From an uncultured Bacilli bacterium (GTDB lineage Bacteria; Bacillota_I; Bacilli_A; RF39; UBA660): a stretch of DNA of 64,000 nucleotides. Below, piece after piece: positions 40,896 to 50,229 of the stretch. The notes beneath the pieces are model-generated. The model did no database searches and was not told the origin of the DNA. It saw only the letters and a list, made by a program, of their open reading frames with translations. The stretch covers positions 1 through 64,000 of the forward strand of contig CAKOJQ010000008.1 in the NCBI GenBank assembly GCA_934090795.1. The letters run 5' to 3'. Position numbers and translations under genes: made by a program. Positions within the stretch are counted from its first letter, which is position 1. Every line of letters starts with the position of its first letter.

Positions 40896-43100
40896 ATGTT
40901 TTGGAGTAATTTATTTAAAAAGAACAATTATAGCACAATTATAGTTAATAATATCTATCATAAACTGCCTTTGTTTGAAGAATTAACGACTGAAGAACAA
41001 GAATTTGTTAATAAACTAAAAAATGAATATATAAGCTTTTATGATACTGAAAATAGCTATATTAACTTAGATAAAGAATTATTTGAAGAAATTGAGATGT
41101 ATCAAGCATTATCATTAGATATTATGCATAATGATCATTTTGGTAATATCGCGAGTTCAATAATAGATAGTAAAAAATTAGTATATTATTCTCATCAAAT
41201 AACCGAAATAAATAATACTTTAAAATATAAATATATTGCCTTAAATGAACTAAGAAAAGATAAAAAATACCTAACTAAACATATGGGACTGTATGTCTTA
41301 GGAAAAAGAAAAATAAACATATTAAAAGCCCTAGACCATCAAATTAATATTATAAATAATATGTTTGTTATAGCAAATCAAAAAGTAACTGATTACTGTG
41401 CTTGTGCCATTGCAAATTATCCAAAATCTCTTGATGAGTACAAAAAAATAAAATTGTTAAAAGGAAGATTAGATAGAGTTGTGAGTGACTATCAAGATTT
41501 ATTTAATAAGTCAATTAATTTAGACAAATATTTACCAATAGACGATAGATTAACTTACGCGGAAATATTATTAAACAAATTTGTTTATGAAAATAAATGT
41601 TTAATAAGTAAGTTAAAAGAAAAACTTGATCTAATTGCTAATAGCGAAATAAAAGATAAAAATAAACAGCAAGAAATAATTGACAATTTAATGAAAATCA
41701 AAATGTACTATCAAATATTTTATAAATATGGTAGAAACAAATTAACTCAACAAGATATTGAAGATTTATATCAAATAGTATTTAATGCATATACATATTT
41801 TTCATCAAGTTGCAATTTTAGTAAATATTATAATTCATTAGAAAACGATGAAGAAAAAGATTTTTATTTAAAAATAATTAAATCTAAATTAAATATATTA
41901 AAATTTGATAGGCCTATTGCATTACTTTCAATCAATGAAAATGAAGAAAAAGTATATAATCATTTAATAAACACTTTTAAAATAAATGAAAATTTTAAAC
42001 TAATTTTCGTTAAAAACGCTAATTTGGAAGACATTATTAATCGTAAATTAGATTTATTGCTTTGTTTAGATTATATTGATGGATTCGAAAAATATTTCAA
42101 ATTAAAAGAATCTGAAAATAAGAATAATAATAAAATACGTATTAAATTATTTAGTGGATATTTATATTCTGAACATTTCATAAATAGAGAAGAATACTAT
42201 AAATTCTTTATAGGCATGTGGAACTATTATATTAAGCATAAGGACTATAAAGAATTAGAAGCATTGTCAGATTTTAAAAAAATTTTTTTAAATGAAATAA
42301 TCTATTCTTATAAAATCGATTATGCTGAAATCGAATTATATAAAATACTTAACAAAGATAAAATTAGCTTTAATAAATTACCAGAAGGATTAAAAAACAC
42401 TGATATTTATATAAAAATGTATTGTGAAACACTTAAAGAAAAAGTAGTTTATTTGCCTCAAAGCATGACTGAATTTATTTATTCGGAAGAAATAAATAAA
42501 ACAAATTGTTTGTTCATACCAAGTGATGCTTGCACAGAAATTACAATTAATATTGGTTCATACGATATAAATGAAAATTATTATAATGGAAAAATTTTAA
42601 TGCCAATAAGAAATAATATAAAAATTCGTAAAAAAGAAAGTCTTTTTACACATAACTTTGGCGAAATTGAAAAATATTTTGAAAATCTAGCAAATCATTT
42701 TGTTATAGATAGCAAATTATTATCTTTTGATCAAGAATACATTATAAATTATTTAGCCCAAATTTTTTCTTTTTTAAAAGATTGTCTTGGAGGGGATGCC
42801 ATCTTAACTGTTTCTAATAAATATAGAGTGAGTTTATATAAAGATTTATGGAAAAATTATGTATATATATGGCGTCATTTTTTTGAAAATTTATTAATTT
42901 TAAACAAAAATGGAAACATTCAAAAGATAAAACTAGTTAAAAATAAACAATTAGATGTTAATTTTAAATCCGGTATGAGTATAATAGGCACTGCTTACAA
43001 ATATGTAATTGAAGAATTAGCAACATCACTTGAAAATTATAAAAAAGAAGTTAATTTTAAAGAGATAACTGGAGAACCCAAAACATTAATTAAAAAATAA
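40896..43100 (+). CDS. Large paralogous family ('MFWxxLFKK'), member 2
   Basis: 734 aa from ATG 40896, SD AAGGGG. Same plan as member 1: MFWSNLFKKN start, conserved helical domain to about residue 310 (LSLDIMHNDHFGNIAS, LRKDKKYLTKHMGLYVLGKRK, LDHQINIINNMFVI, KIKMYYQIFYKYGR), then a divergent part with a beta-rich stretch (VVYLPQSMTEFIY, KILMPIRNNIKI). Ends GEPKTLIKK. Preceded by RNA/peptide locus 1. Function unknown. Confidence 0.8.
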   Translation: MFWSNLFKKNNYSTIIVNNIYHKLPLFEELTTEEQEFVNKLKNEYISFYDTENSYINLDKELFEEIEMYQALSLDIMHNDHFGNIASSIIDSKKLVYYSHQITEINNTLKYKYIALNELRKDKKYLTKHMGLYVLGKRKINILKALDHQINIINNMFVIANQKVTDYCACAIANYPKSLDEYKKIKLLKGRLDRVVSDYQDLFNKSINLDKYLPIDDRLTYAEILLNKFVYENKCLISKLKEKLDLIANSEIKDKNKQQEIIDNLMKIKMYYQIFYKYGRNKLTQQDIEDLYQIVFNAYTYFSSSCNFSKYYNSLENDEEKDFYLKIIKSKLNILKFDRPIALLSINENEEKVYNHLINTFKINENFKLIFVKNANLEDIINRKLDLLLCLDYIDGFEKYFKLKESENKNNNKIRIKLFSGYLYSEHFINREEYYKFFIGMWNYYIKHKDYKELEALSDFKKIFLNEIIYSYKIDYAEIELYKILNKDKISFNKLPEGLKNTDIYIKMYCETLKEKVVYLPQSMTEFIYSEEINKTNCLFIPSDACTEITINIGSYDINENYYNGKILMPIRNNIKIRKKESLFTHNFGEIEKYFENLANHFVIDSKLLSFDQEYIINYLAQIFSFLKDCLGGDAILTVSNKYRVSLYKDLWKNYVYIWRHFFENLLILNKNGNIQKIKLVKNKQLDVNFKSGMSIIGTAYKYVIEELATSLENYKKEVNFKEITGEPKTLIKK

Positions 43101-43103
43101 TTC

Positions 43104-43132
43104 TTGTTAATAAAATCAATGTATATTATAAT
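43104..43132 (+). promoter_or_regulatory. Promoter of the PfkB-like gene
   Basis: -35 TTGTTA (43104-43109), 17-bp spacer, perfect -10 TATAAT (43127-43132). Confidence 0.7.
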
Positions 43133-43157
43133 ATTCATAGAAAGTAAAGGGATATAA

Positions 43158-44141
43158 ATGAATGTTATTGTGATAGGAAAGCCAAGAATAGATGTTACTG
43201 AAATAGTGGATAATTTCCCATTAGAAGGAAAAGATAAAAAAATAACAAAAAGAATTATTTCTAACGGAGGAATAAGCGTATATGTTGCTTGTATGCTTGC
43301 CAAGTGGGGAATAAATGTTTATTATTCAGGTGTTGTTGGCGGTGAAGAAGAAGGAATTAAATTAAAATCTAAACTAGAAGAATATCATATTGATACTAAA
43401 TTTGTTGAAGTAAATTATGAAACTAAAACTAATAAAAATTACAGTGTTCTTAATGAATCTAATGGTACAAGAACTAATATCATATTTGATAATGAACAAT
43501 TTCTAACAAAACATAAATTTGATTTTGATCCAGATTATATAATTGTTGATGGAACAGATATGGCTGGTGCAATTGGAGCATCAAATAACTATCCAAACGC
43601 TAAAATGATTATGCTTGCTAATGTAGTATCTAAAGAATATTATAATCTTTCTAAAAGATGTACCTATGTTGTTGCCAGTGAAAATTTTGCTAGTGCCTTA
43701 ACTAAAATAGCAATTAACTACAATAAATCTAAAACTTTAGTAGATATAATGCAAAAAATTCAAGACTTAGAAAATGCTAAATATACTTTAAACTTACTTA
43801 ATCATGGGACACTTTATGTTAAAGATCGTCAAGTAAAATATATTCCTAAAATCGAAGTAAAACCAGTTGATAATTTAATGATGGAAGCAGCATTCTTAGG
43901 TGCGTTCTGTTACGGAATAATTAGCAATTTAGATATGGATGTTATCGGCAAAATATGCAATATGGCTTGTTATAAAGCGTCCGAAAAACTAGGAACAATT
44001 GATAACATTTTAGATAAACAAGAAATATTTGATGCTTGTTCAATTAAAGTAGATACAAAACCTGAATCAATGGAAACAATAGAAAGTAAACAAGCCATAG
44101 AATCTAATAATAATGTAAATACAGAGGCTTCCAATGTATAA
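43158..44141 (+). CDS. PfkB/ribokinase-fold protein with degenerate active site
   Basis: 327 aa, SD AAAGGG. N-terminal PfkB signature region (VIVIGKPRIDVTEIVDNFP, SNGGISVYVACMLAKWGINVYYSGVVGGEEEG). The C-terminal signature, normally D-T-x-GAGD-x-F, reads VDNLMMEAAFLGAFCYGII, so the GAGD anion hole and catalytic Asp are missing. The last 35 residues are a Ser/Glu/Asn-rich tail. It may be a catalytically dead sugar-kinase homologue acting as a binding or regulatory protein. It lies upstream of Smr and obg. Confidence 0.75.
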   Translation: MNVIVIGKPRIDVTEIVDNFPLEGKDKKITKRIISNGGISVYVACMLAKWGINVYYSGVVGGEEEGIKLKSKLEEYHIDTKFVEVNYETKTNKNYSVLNESNGTRTNIIFDNEQFLTKHKFDFDPDYIIVDGTDMAGAIGASNNYPNAKMIMLANVVSKEYYNLSKRCTYVVASENFASALTKIAINYNKSKTLVDIMQKIQDLENAKYTLNLLNHGTLYVKDRQVKYIPKIEVKPVDNLMMEAAFLGAFCYGIISNLDMDVIGKICNMACYKASEKLGTIDNILDKQEIFDACSIKVDTKPESMETIESKQAIESNNNVNTEASNV

Positions 44142-44177
44142 AGGTAGCCCTTTTTAAATATCTTACCAAGTCTTGAC

Positions 44178-44393
44178 TTGCACGGATACACTAGAGAAAT
44201 GATATACGTTCCTGTCGATGAATTTATTAACGATAACCTAAAGTTAAATCATAAAAAAATCCTAATTGTGCATGGTAAAGGAGAAGGTATATTAAAACAA
44301 GAATTACATCTAAGATTTAAAAATGATAAAAGAATCTTAAAAATGTATATTTCTAATGAAAATGAAGGCTGTACTATCATTGAATTAAAGTAA
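44178..44393 (+). CDS. Smr-domain protein (stand-alone or MutS2 remnant)
   Basis: About 71-77 aa. The frame is open from 44148 (LPSLDLHGYTREM...) but contains no ATG; TTG 44178 falls inside the conserved LDLHG motif, so the true start is probably upstream at a non-standard codon, or the gene is the tail of a decayed MutS2. The Smr motifs DLHGYTRE and IVHGKGEGILKQELHLRF are intact. Smr domains are nucleases acting on branched DNA or RNA. Directly upstream of obg. Confidence 0.6.
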   Translation: MHGYTREMIYVPVDEFINDNLKLNHKKILIVHGKGEGILKQELHLRFKNDKRILKMYISNENEGCTIIELK

Positions 44394-44472
44394 TAAATAT
44401 GTTAATATATATAGCCAAGCAAAGAAATAAAAATAAATTAATAACAAATAATATAAAAAGGATGTGATATAA

Positions 44473-45729
44473 ATGTTTGTAGATGAAGTAACAGTTAAAT
44501 TAATAGCCGGTAAAGGTGGCGATGGTTGTACCTCATTTAGAAGAGAAAAATTTGTTGAAATGGGTGGACCAAATGGTGGTAACGGTGGAAAAGGAGCCGA
44601 TATCATTTTTACTACTGATAAATCATTAAAAACCTTAATTGATCTAAAGGTTCAAAAAACAATAAAAGCCGATAAAGGAGTTAATGGTAAAGGTCGCGAT
44701 CAAAATGGCGCTAATGCTGAAGATGTCATTATTAAAGTACCTGAAGGAACAGTTGTAACCAATCTTGAGACAAATGAAGTAATATGTGATCTAATTTCTG
44801 GAACAAAAATAATTGCTCACGGTGGTCGTGGGGGAAGAGGAAATCGTTCTTTAGCAACTCATGATAATCCAGCCCCTCGTATGAGTGAGTTAGGCGCTCC
44901 CGGTGAAGAACTTCTTGTTAAATGTGAACTTAAAGTTTTAGCAGACGTTGGTTTAGTTGGCTTTCCGTCTGCCGGAAAAAGCACTCTTTTAAGTGTTATA
45001 ACAAATGCCTCTCCTAAAATTGCTGCTTACCATTTTACAACTTTATCTCCTAATTTAGGAGTTGTAAAAACTTATGGTAAAGAATTTATAATTGCTGATT
45101 TACCAGGATTAATTGAAGGAGCATCAGAAGGAGTAGGACTAGGCTTTAAATTTTTAAAACATGCTATGCGTACTAAAGTAATTGCTCACATTATTGATAT
45201 GTCAGGAGAAAACTCATTTAGTCCTTTAGAAAGTTATGAAACAATTTACAATGAACTTGCTAAGTACGATGAATCATTAATAAAGAAACCAAGTGTTGTA
45301 ATTGCTAGCAAAATGGATTTACCAGAATCTAAAGAAAACTTAGCTAAATTTAAAGAAAAATATCCTAACCTAGAAGTATATCCTATTAGTTCAGTTTATA
45401 ATGAAGGATTAGATGCTTTAATTAAAAGATTAGGTGAAATAGTTGAAGAAAGTGATAATCAATCACCAACTATTACAACAACTGAAAAAATATATAAATA
45501 TGAAGAAGAAGTCCCATTTGAAATTCATAGAGAAAATAATATTTGGGTATTAACTGGGCCTAAAATAGAAGAATTATTTAAAATGACTAGATTCACTGAA
45601 GATGAATCCGTTATGCATTTTGCCTATAAGCTTAAAAAAATGGGCGTTGATGAAAAACTGGAAGAATTAGGTGCTAAACGTGGCGATGAAGTTAAAATAA
45701 TGGATTATATCTTTAATTTTAAAGAATAA
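44473..45729 (+). CDS. obgE: GTPase Obg/CgtA
   Basis: 418 aa, SD AAGGATGTG. Glycine-rich Obg fold (residues 1-157: KLIAGKGGDGCTSFRREKFVEMGGPNGG), G domain with GFPSAGKST, DLPGLIEGASEG and ASKMD, and a C-terminal OCT domain (WVLTGPKIEELFKMTRFTEDESVMHFAYKLKKMGVDEKL). Obg is an essential late 50S-assembly GTPase that also feeds into stress and sporulation signalling in Bacillus. Confidence 0.97.
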   Translation: MFVDEVTVKLIAGKGGDGCTSFRREKFVEMGGPNGGNGGKGADIIFTTDKSLKTLIDLKVQKTIKADKGVNGKGRDQNGANAEDVIIKVPEGTVVTNLETNEVICDLISGTKIIAHGGRGGRGNRSLATHDNPAPRMSELGAPGEELLVKCELKVLADVGLVGFPSAGKSTLLSVITNASPKIAAYHFTTLSPNLGVVKTYGKEFIIADLPGLIEGASEGVGLGFKFLKHAMRTKVIAHIIDMSGENSFSPLESYETIYNELAKYDESLIKKPSVVIASKMDLPESKENLAKFKEKYPNLEVYPISSVYNEGLDALIKRLGEIVEESDNQSPTITTTEKIYKYEEEVPFEIHRENNIWVLTGPKIEELFKMTRFTEDESVMHFAYKLKKMGVDEKLEELGAKRGDEVKIMDYIFNFKE

Positions 45730-45762
45730 TATAGTACTATTAACTTAGGAGGTTAAATAATA

Positions 45763-46080
45763 ATGAAAAAAACAAGTATATTAACATTAGTGGTTTCTAT
45801 CATTTTAACATTGTTATTCATTTACTCATTATTCTTTGTAAAAACAACATTTACAGTCACATTTACAAACAATAATGAAACAGTTGAAACAATAAAAGTT
45901 GTTAAAGGAGAAACAATCAAATTACCTGAAAATCCAACAGAAGAAGATAAAAAATTTATTGGATGGTACTCTAATGGTAAAGAAGTAACAAATAAAACAG
46001 TTGTCGAAAGCAATATGAAAGTAGAAGCAAAATTTGAAGAAATTACTACAACTACTAAAAAAGCTTCTAAGAAAAAATAA
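45763..46080 (+). CDS. Membrane-anchored InlB B-repeat-like protein
   Basis: 105 aa, SD TAGGAGG. N-terminal transmembrane or signal helix (residues 5-26), one Listeria-Bacteroides repeat (TFTVTFTNNNETVETIKVVKGETIKLPENPTEEDKKFIGWYSNGKEVTNKTVVESNMKVEAKFEE), then a Thr/Lys tail. Such repeats form beta-grasp modules on surface proteins. This is a minimal one-repeat version, probably anchored in the membrane. Confidence 0.75.
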   Translation: MKKTSILTLVVSIILTLLFIYSLFFVKTTFTVTFTNNNETVETIKVVKGETIKLPENPTEEDKKFIGWYSNGKEVTNKTVVESNMKVEAKFEEITTTTKKASKKK

Positions 46081-46156
46081 GAAAATAACTTAAAGACTGA
46101 CAATATTCGACAAAATAATAAATAAAAAATTGATATATTAAGTTCGGTGATAACAA

Positions 46157-46576
46157 ATGCGAACTTTTTATATTTTTAAAATTAATAATGATTATTATAA
46201 ATTAACTAAAAATATGCCATATAATCTTTACAAGGCATTACTTAATATTAAACTAGGTACCAAAGAAAACATTACCTATTTAAAAAATGAATATAACAGT
46301 TTAGTTGATAAATATAATAAAAGAGAATTAAATAAATATATTTATGGTAAAATGAGCAAGTTAGATGGCTACAATCTTTTTAACAGTGTTCATACATTTA
46401 ATAGTTATTACACTAATGAAGCAAGCAAACTAATTGTTAATAATAGTTATATGATCTTAAAAACTAATACCATAACTCCATATTTTTTAGACTATTTAGA
46501 AGATATACCTAACTTATTTTTAATTGATTTTGAAAAAGGAGACTATTTTTATCTATCTAATTTAGTTAATATATAG
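46157..46576 (+). CDS. sirA: SirA-like protein (sporulation inhibitor of replication)
   Basis: 139 aa, SD GGTGAT. The start MRTFYIFKINNDYYKL and the end YFLDYLEDIPNLFLIDFEKGDYFYLSNLV match the YneE/SirA pattern. Gene order sirA(yneE)-yneF is conserved with Bacillus, which supports the call more than sequence alone. SirA binds DnaA domain I to stop new replication rounds early in sporulation. Moderately certain. Confidence 0.6.
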   Translation: MRTFYIFKINNDYYKLTKNMPYNLYKALLNIKLGTKENITYLKNEYNSLVDKYNKRELNKYIYGKMSKLDGYNLFNSVHTFNSYYTNEASKLIVNNSYMILKTNTITPYFLDYLEDIPNLFLIDFEKGDYFYLSNLVNI

Positions 46577-46607
46577 TATAATTAAAAACGTAAGGAGTGA
46601 TTTACAA

Positions 46608-46817
46608 ATGTTACATGATATTTTACTTGTAGTTGTAGGACTTTTAATTGGTGCTGTAATTGGTTTCTTCTTAGCAAGATATTTTATGCAAAAATATTTA
46701 AAGAAAAATCCCCCAATTAACGAAAAAATGATTGAAACTATGATGAGTAGTATGGGTAGAAAACCTAGTCAAAAACAAGTTAAAGAAGTTATGCGTCAAA
46801 TGAATCAAATGATGTAA
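46608..46817 (+). CDS. yneF: YneF family (UPF0154) membrane protein
   Basis: 69 aa, SD AAGGAGTG. One N-terminal helix (LLVVVGLLIGAVIGFFLARYF) and a conserved tail NPPINEKMIETMMSSMGRKPSQKQVKEVMRQM. Function unknown; a common companion of sirA. Its stop overlaps the next start. Confidence 0.93.
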   Translation: MLHDILLVVVGLLIGAVIGFFLARYFMQKYLKKNPPINEKMIETMMSSMGRKPSQKQVKEVMRQMNQMM

Positions 46818-47221
46818 TGAAACTAGATTTAAGAAAATTATATGCATTTAAAAAATTAGAAATAGATACTGATTTAGATTTATCTAAAGTAGATTATCAA
46901 AAATTAAATATTAGAAAAATAAATAGAATGCATGTTAAAGGTTTAGTTAAAGTAAATTATGAAGATAATATTGAATTAGACTTAGACATTGATGGAGAAA
47001 TAGTAATGCCTTGTGCAATAACTTTAGAAGATGTTTTAGTTCCAATTAATACCCATATAGAAGAAGAAATTCTAGAAAATACGCTAAAAGATGATTTTTA
47101 TCTTGATTTATTAGACATTTTGTGGGAAAATGTTATCTTGGAAGTCCCCATTAGAGTTACTAAAGAGGGAGCAAAATTAGAAAGCCAAAAAGGAAATGGC
47201 TGGGAAATTGTAAGTGAATAA
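46817..47221 (+). CDS. yceD: YceD/DUF177 family protein
   Basis: 134 aa, start overlapping the yneF stop (TAATGA). Beta-rich N-terminus, then the DUF177 core (LDLDIDGEIVMPCAITLEDVLVPINTHIEEEI). The family is almost always encoded before rpmF, as here, and is linked to 23S rRNA accumulation or L32 biogenesis. One Cys of the usual CxxC-like pair is present (PCAITLE). Confidence 0.88.
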   Translation: MKLDLRKLYAFKKLEIDTDLDLSKVDYQKLNIRKINRMHVKGLVKVNYEDNIELDLDIDGEIVMPCAITLEDVLVPINTHIEEEILENTLKDDFYLDLLDILWENVILEVPIRVTKEGAKLESQKGNGWEIVSE

Positions 47222-47242
47222 TTAAAGAATAGGAGTGATACC

Positions 47243-47428
47243 ATGGCTGTTCCATTTCGTAGAACAAGTAAAACTAAAAAAAGAATGCGTCGTACACATT
47301 TAAAGAAAACTGCTGCTAACGTAGTAAGTTGTCCAAATTGTGGAGAAGCAATTAGACCTCATAGAGCATGCACTAAATGTGGTTTTTATAAGGGAAAAGA
47401 AGTTATAAAAGTTAATAAAGAAGATTAA
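47243..47428 (+). CDS. rpmF: 50S ribosomal protein L32
   Basis: 61 aa, SD AGGAGTGAT. AVPFRRTSKTKKRMRRTH start and zinc-ribbon Cys pairs SCPNCG and CTKCG. Its end forms the terminator arm GTTAAT (47411-47416) / ATTAAC (47424-47429), followed by T's. Confidence 0.96.
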   Translation: MAVPFRRTSKTKKRMRRTHLKKTAANVVSCPNCGEAIRPHRACTKCGFYKGKEVIKVNKED

Positions 47429-47440
47429 CTTTTATTTTTT
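47411..47440 (+). terminator. Terminator of the sirA-yneF-yceD-rpmF run
   Basis: Stem GTTAAT / ATTAAC with a 7-nt loop, then TTTTATTTTTTT. Confidence 0.65.
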
Positions 47441-47503
47441 TGCTTTAATTTATTGATTTAAAAAAATATTTATTATAAAGTAATAAATAAGAAAGGTTTA
47501 CTT

Positions 47504-48202
47504 ATGAAAAACGATTTGGAAAATAAAATTAAATCTTTAGAAGATCTAGAAATAGAAAGATTATATTTTAAAAAGTTAATTAATGAATATATTACTTTAA
47601 AAAATAATCACAAAATTTTATCTGATAAAGATATAAATCAGGAATTAATCATTTTAAATAAATATTTATATAAAATTGAAGAATTAATTGATAATTATGG
47701 TAAAGAAACTATAACATTAAATTTATATGATCTATTAAGCATTATTTCATCTAATGATAATTTTACTGAAAAATTACCATCTATATTAGTAAACGTGATT
47801 GAATCACAAAATAGTCAAAACAATACTTTTGAAAAATTAATGGAAAATTTAATAAAAAATAACTTTAATTTTGACAATTATGAATTTGAGGATTCAATTA
47901 TAAATTTAAATCCATTTTATAATCAAGAAATTTATAATATTTTTAATGTATTATGTGCTAGAATAGATATTTTGCCAGAAACAAATTTAGATTTCCAAAG
48001 TGATATTAGTAAGCAAGTCAAAATAATATTTCATCATAATGAGGATGATAACACATTAGTGCTTCCTTTCAAGCTAAAAGATATAAATATAACTTTTGAT
48101 ATAAAACAATTAATAACTATAAATAAAGATATAAAGAAATCAATAATAGATTGTTATCAAAATAAATTAAATTATAAGAAAATAAAGAAAAGAGGAATAT
48201 AA
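47504..48202 (+). CDS. Coiled-coil paralogue family, member 1
   Basis: 232 aa, SD AGAAAGG. N-terminal coiled coil, a TITLNLYDLLSIIS motif near residue 68, then a C-terminal alpha/beta part ending FDIKQLITINKDIKKSIIDCYQN. The two following genes share the same plan and motif positions, so the three arose by tandem duplication. No known family. Most diverged of the three. Confidence 0.7.
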   Translation: MKNDLENKIKSLEDLEIERLYFKKLINEYITLKNNHKILSDKDINQELIILNKYLYKIEELIDNYGKETITLNLYDLLSIISSNDNFTEKLPSILVNVIESQNSQNNTFEKLMENLIKNNFNFDNYEFEDSIINLNPFYNQEIYNIFNVLCARIDILPETNLDFQSDISKQVKIIFHHNEDDNTLVLPFKLKDINITFDIKQLITINKDIKKSIIDCYQNKLNYKKIKKRGI

Positions 48203-48204
48203 AA

Positions 48205-48870
48205 ATGAAAGAATTAGAACTAATTAAAACCTATGAAGAATACAATGGACAAATAGCGTTAAAACAAATTGAAAAAAGAGAAAGAGAAAAATCATTTAAA
48301 GCATATATTGCTAAACTAACCAAAGATTTTGATGAATCTCAAGCAATAATAACAAATGAAATAGCAGAATTGAGAAATCAAAAACATGATTATACAAAAA
48401 ATAAAACATTAATAATTAATTTAGCTGATTTACTAAGTGAATTAGCAAAGTTAACTAAAATTAAACCTGAAGTTAACCTTATAGTTGAAACGCCTATTGC
48501 TGATTTTAGAAAATATAGTGAAGAAAATATTGAAAGAACATTTGATCAATTTGACAGATTAGATTGTAACATAACAATAAAATTAGATAATTATAGAACA
48601 TATTTTAATTCAGATGTCGATTTTGTTTTTTATTCTTCATATATTCGTTTAATAACAAGAGATGGAAACCATAAAAACGATTGTTTACTAAGGTTATTTG
48701 AGAAAAATAATTTATTAGGTAAGTCCATTCAAATTAATTACGATCTAGATAAAGCACTTATTGAATTACCACTATACTATGTATGTCAATATGATATAGT
48801 TAAACAAGCTATTATTAATTGCTTAAAGAAACAAGAAATAAAAGATAAACCAAAATTATTAGAGTTATAA
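48205..48870 (+). CDS. Coiled-coil paralogue family, member 2
   Basis: 221 aa, SD AGAGGA, 2 bp after member 1. Coiled coil at residues 1-60 (QIALKQIEKREREKSFKAYIAKLTKDFDESQAIITNEIAEL), motif KTLIINLADLLSELAKLT, C-terminal INYDLDKALIELPLYYVCQYDIVKQAIINCLKK. Function unknown; likely cotranscribed with its neighbours. Confidence 0.72.
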   Translation: MKELELIKTYEEYNGQIALKQIEKREREKSFKAYIAKLTKDFDESQAIITNEIAELRNQKHDYTKNKTLIINLADLLSELAKLTKIKPEVNLIVETPIADFRKYSEENIERTFDQFDRLDCNITIKLDNYRTYFNSDVDFVFYSSYIRLITRDGNHKNDCLLRLFEKNNLLGKSIQINYDLDKALIELPLYYVCQYDIVKQAIINCLKKQEIKDKPKLLEL

Positions 48871-48889
48871 AAAAATTATAGGAGAAATA

Positions 48890-49537
48890 ATGGAAAATAT
48901 TGAAAAAATAAATAAAATCACAGCAAAAGAAATTGAAATTCAAAATAAAACATCTGAAATTATAGAAAGAAAAACAAGATTTAAAATGCAAATTGCTAAA
49001 TTAATGGAGGAATTTGAGCAATCCCAAAATAAACTAAAAGAAGAACTTAATACATTAGTCCAAGAACATGATAGTATGTTAGAAGATACCTTAACAGTTA
49101 ATTTATATGATTTTGTTAAAGAACTTTCTAAACAATACGGTATTGTTGATGCTAAGGTGGTGCTAAATATTTGGATGAATAGATCATCAAATATTACAAA
49201 GCAACAACTTATCGAAAGTATTAACAATGAAGAAAGATTATCAGCTAGTCTAAGAATTGTATTACCATCTATATCAAAACAATTAGAGTTTAGATATTTA
49301 AATGTTTATATTTTACAAAGAATTGTTACTAATATTAATGATGTTGACATGAACATTTATATTAGAGATGAAAGCGAACAATTAGCTTCATCTAAAGTGA
49401 TGAATATAAATTATGATTTAGAAAATGTTATGGTAGTGGTACCAATTAAAGAAGTTATTATTGAGGATGAAAGATCAAAGAATGCTTTATTCAATTGTGT
49501 TAAAAATATAGATAAACCAAAAACTTTTATTAAATAA
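48890..49537 (+). CDS. Coiled-coil paralogue family, member 3
   Basis: 215 aa, SD TAGGAGAAA. Coiled coil (residues 10-65), motif DTLTVNLYDFVKELSKQYG, C-terminal INYDLENVMVVVPIKEVIIEDERSKNALFNCVKNI. The final DKPKTFIK resembles the ends of large-family members 2 and 5 (EPKTLIKK, EPKKLIKK). Confidence 0.72.
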   Translation: MENIEKINKITAKEIEIQNKTSEIIERKTRFKMQIAKLMEEFEQSQNKLKEELNTLVQEHDSMLEDTLTVNLYDFVKELSKQYGIVDAKVVLNIWMNRSSNITKQQLIESINNEERLSASLRIVLPSISKQLEFRYLNVYILQRIVTNINDVDMNIYIRDESEQLASSKVMNINYDLENVMVVVPIKEVIIEDERSKNALFNCVKNIDKPKTFIK

Positions 49538-49582
49538 AATGAAATATTTAAATTATAACAAAAACATGTTAAAATAATATAC

Positions 49583-50212
49583 ATGGAAGAAATATTAAAT
49601 AAAGCAGAAATTATATATAACTATTTAAATACTAAAGATAGTATTAGTAAAAGTGATGTTATCTTAGGATGCGGATCTATCGATACGACCATTGTTGAAG
49701 TAGTAAAAGAATTAGATGATAAATATAACTTTAAAACAATAATTTTTAGTGGTTATAAAGGAAAAGGCTCTCTTGGCAAAATAAAAACAAGTGAAGCAAA
49801 AAGGTTTAAAGAATATGCTCTTAAATTAGGTATTAACGATTCTAAGATAGTATTAGAAGAGCATGCTAAGACAACTAAACAAAACATTAGAAAATCATTA
49901 AAAAAGGTTGATTGTAATAACTTAATAATTGTTCATAAGCCATATGCTTTAAAAAGAACTAAGTTAATCTGTCAAAAATATAATATTGATTGCAAAGTAA
50001 CATCAGTTAATCTTTCATTAAGAAAGTATATAAATAAAGTAGTTAAAGAAAATAATATGTCTGAATCAGATGTTATAAATGAAATAGTTGGTGAAATATT
50101 TATGTTAAAGCACTATAAATTATTTGGTTTACCTAAAATAGAAATAGATGATAATGTATTAGAAGCTTATAAATATTTAAAAAAGAAAGGATATCGTAAA
50201 TATACAATTTAA
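49583..50212 (+). CDS. YdcF-like (DUF218) protein
   Basis: 209 aa, no SD; TAATAT just before the start suggests a leaderless or short-leader mRNA. DUF218 features: SDVILGCGSIDTTIVEVVKEL, the FSGYKGKGSLG loop, EEHAKTTKQNIRKSLK (conserved E-x-x-A-x-x-T-x-x-N) and NLIIVHKPYALKRTKLIC. No membrane span. The family is implicated in envelope or nucleotide metabolism, but the exact reaction is unknown. Confidence 0.82.
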   Translation: MEEILNKAEIIYNYLNTKDSISKSDVILGCGSIDTTIVEVVKELDDKYNFKTIIFSGYKGKGSLGKIKTSEAKRFKEYALKLGINDSKIVLEEHAKTTKQNIRKSLKKVDCNNLIIVHKPYALKRTKLICQKYNIDCKVTSVNLSLRKYINKVVKENNMSESDVINEIVGEIFMLKHYKLFGLPKIEIDDNVLEAYKYLKKKGYRKYTI

Positions 50213-50229
50213 GATATAAAAGGTTAGAT

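Noticed and set aside
45822..46103. Minus-strand 93-aa frame opposite the InlB-repeat gene
   Set aside because: No SD and the plus-strand gene has a clear domain; Val/Ser-rich composition is that of a shadow.
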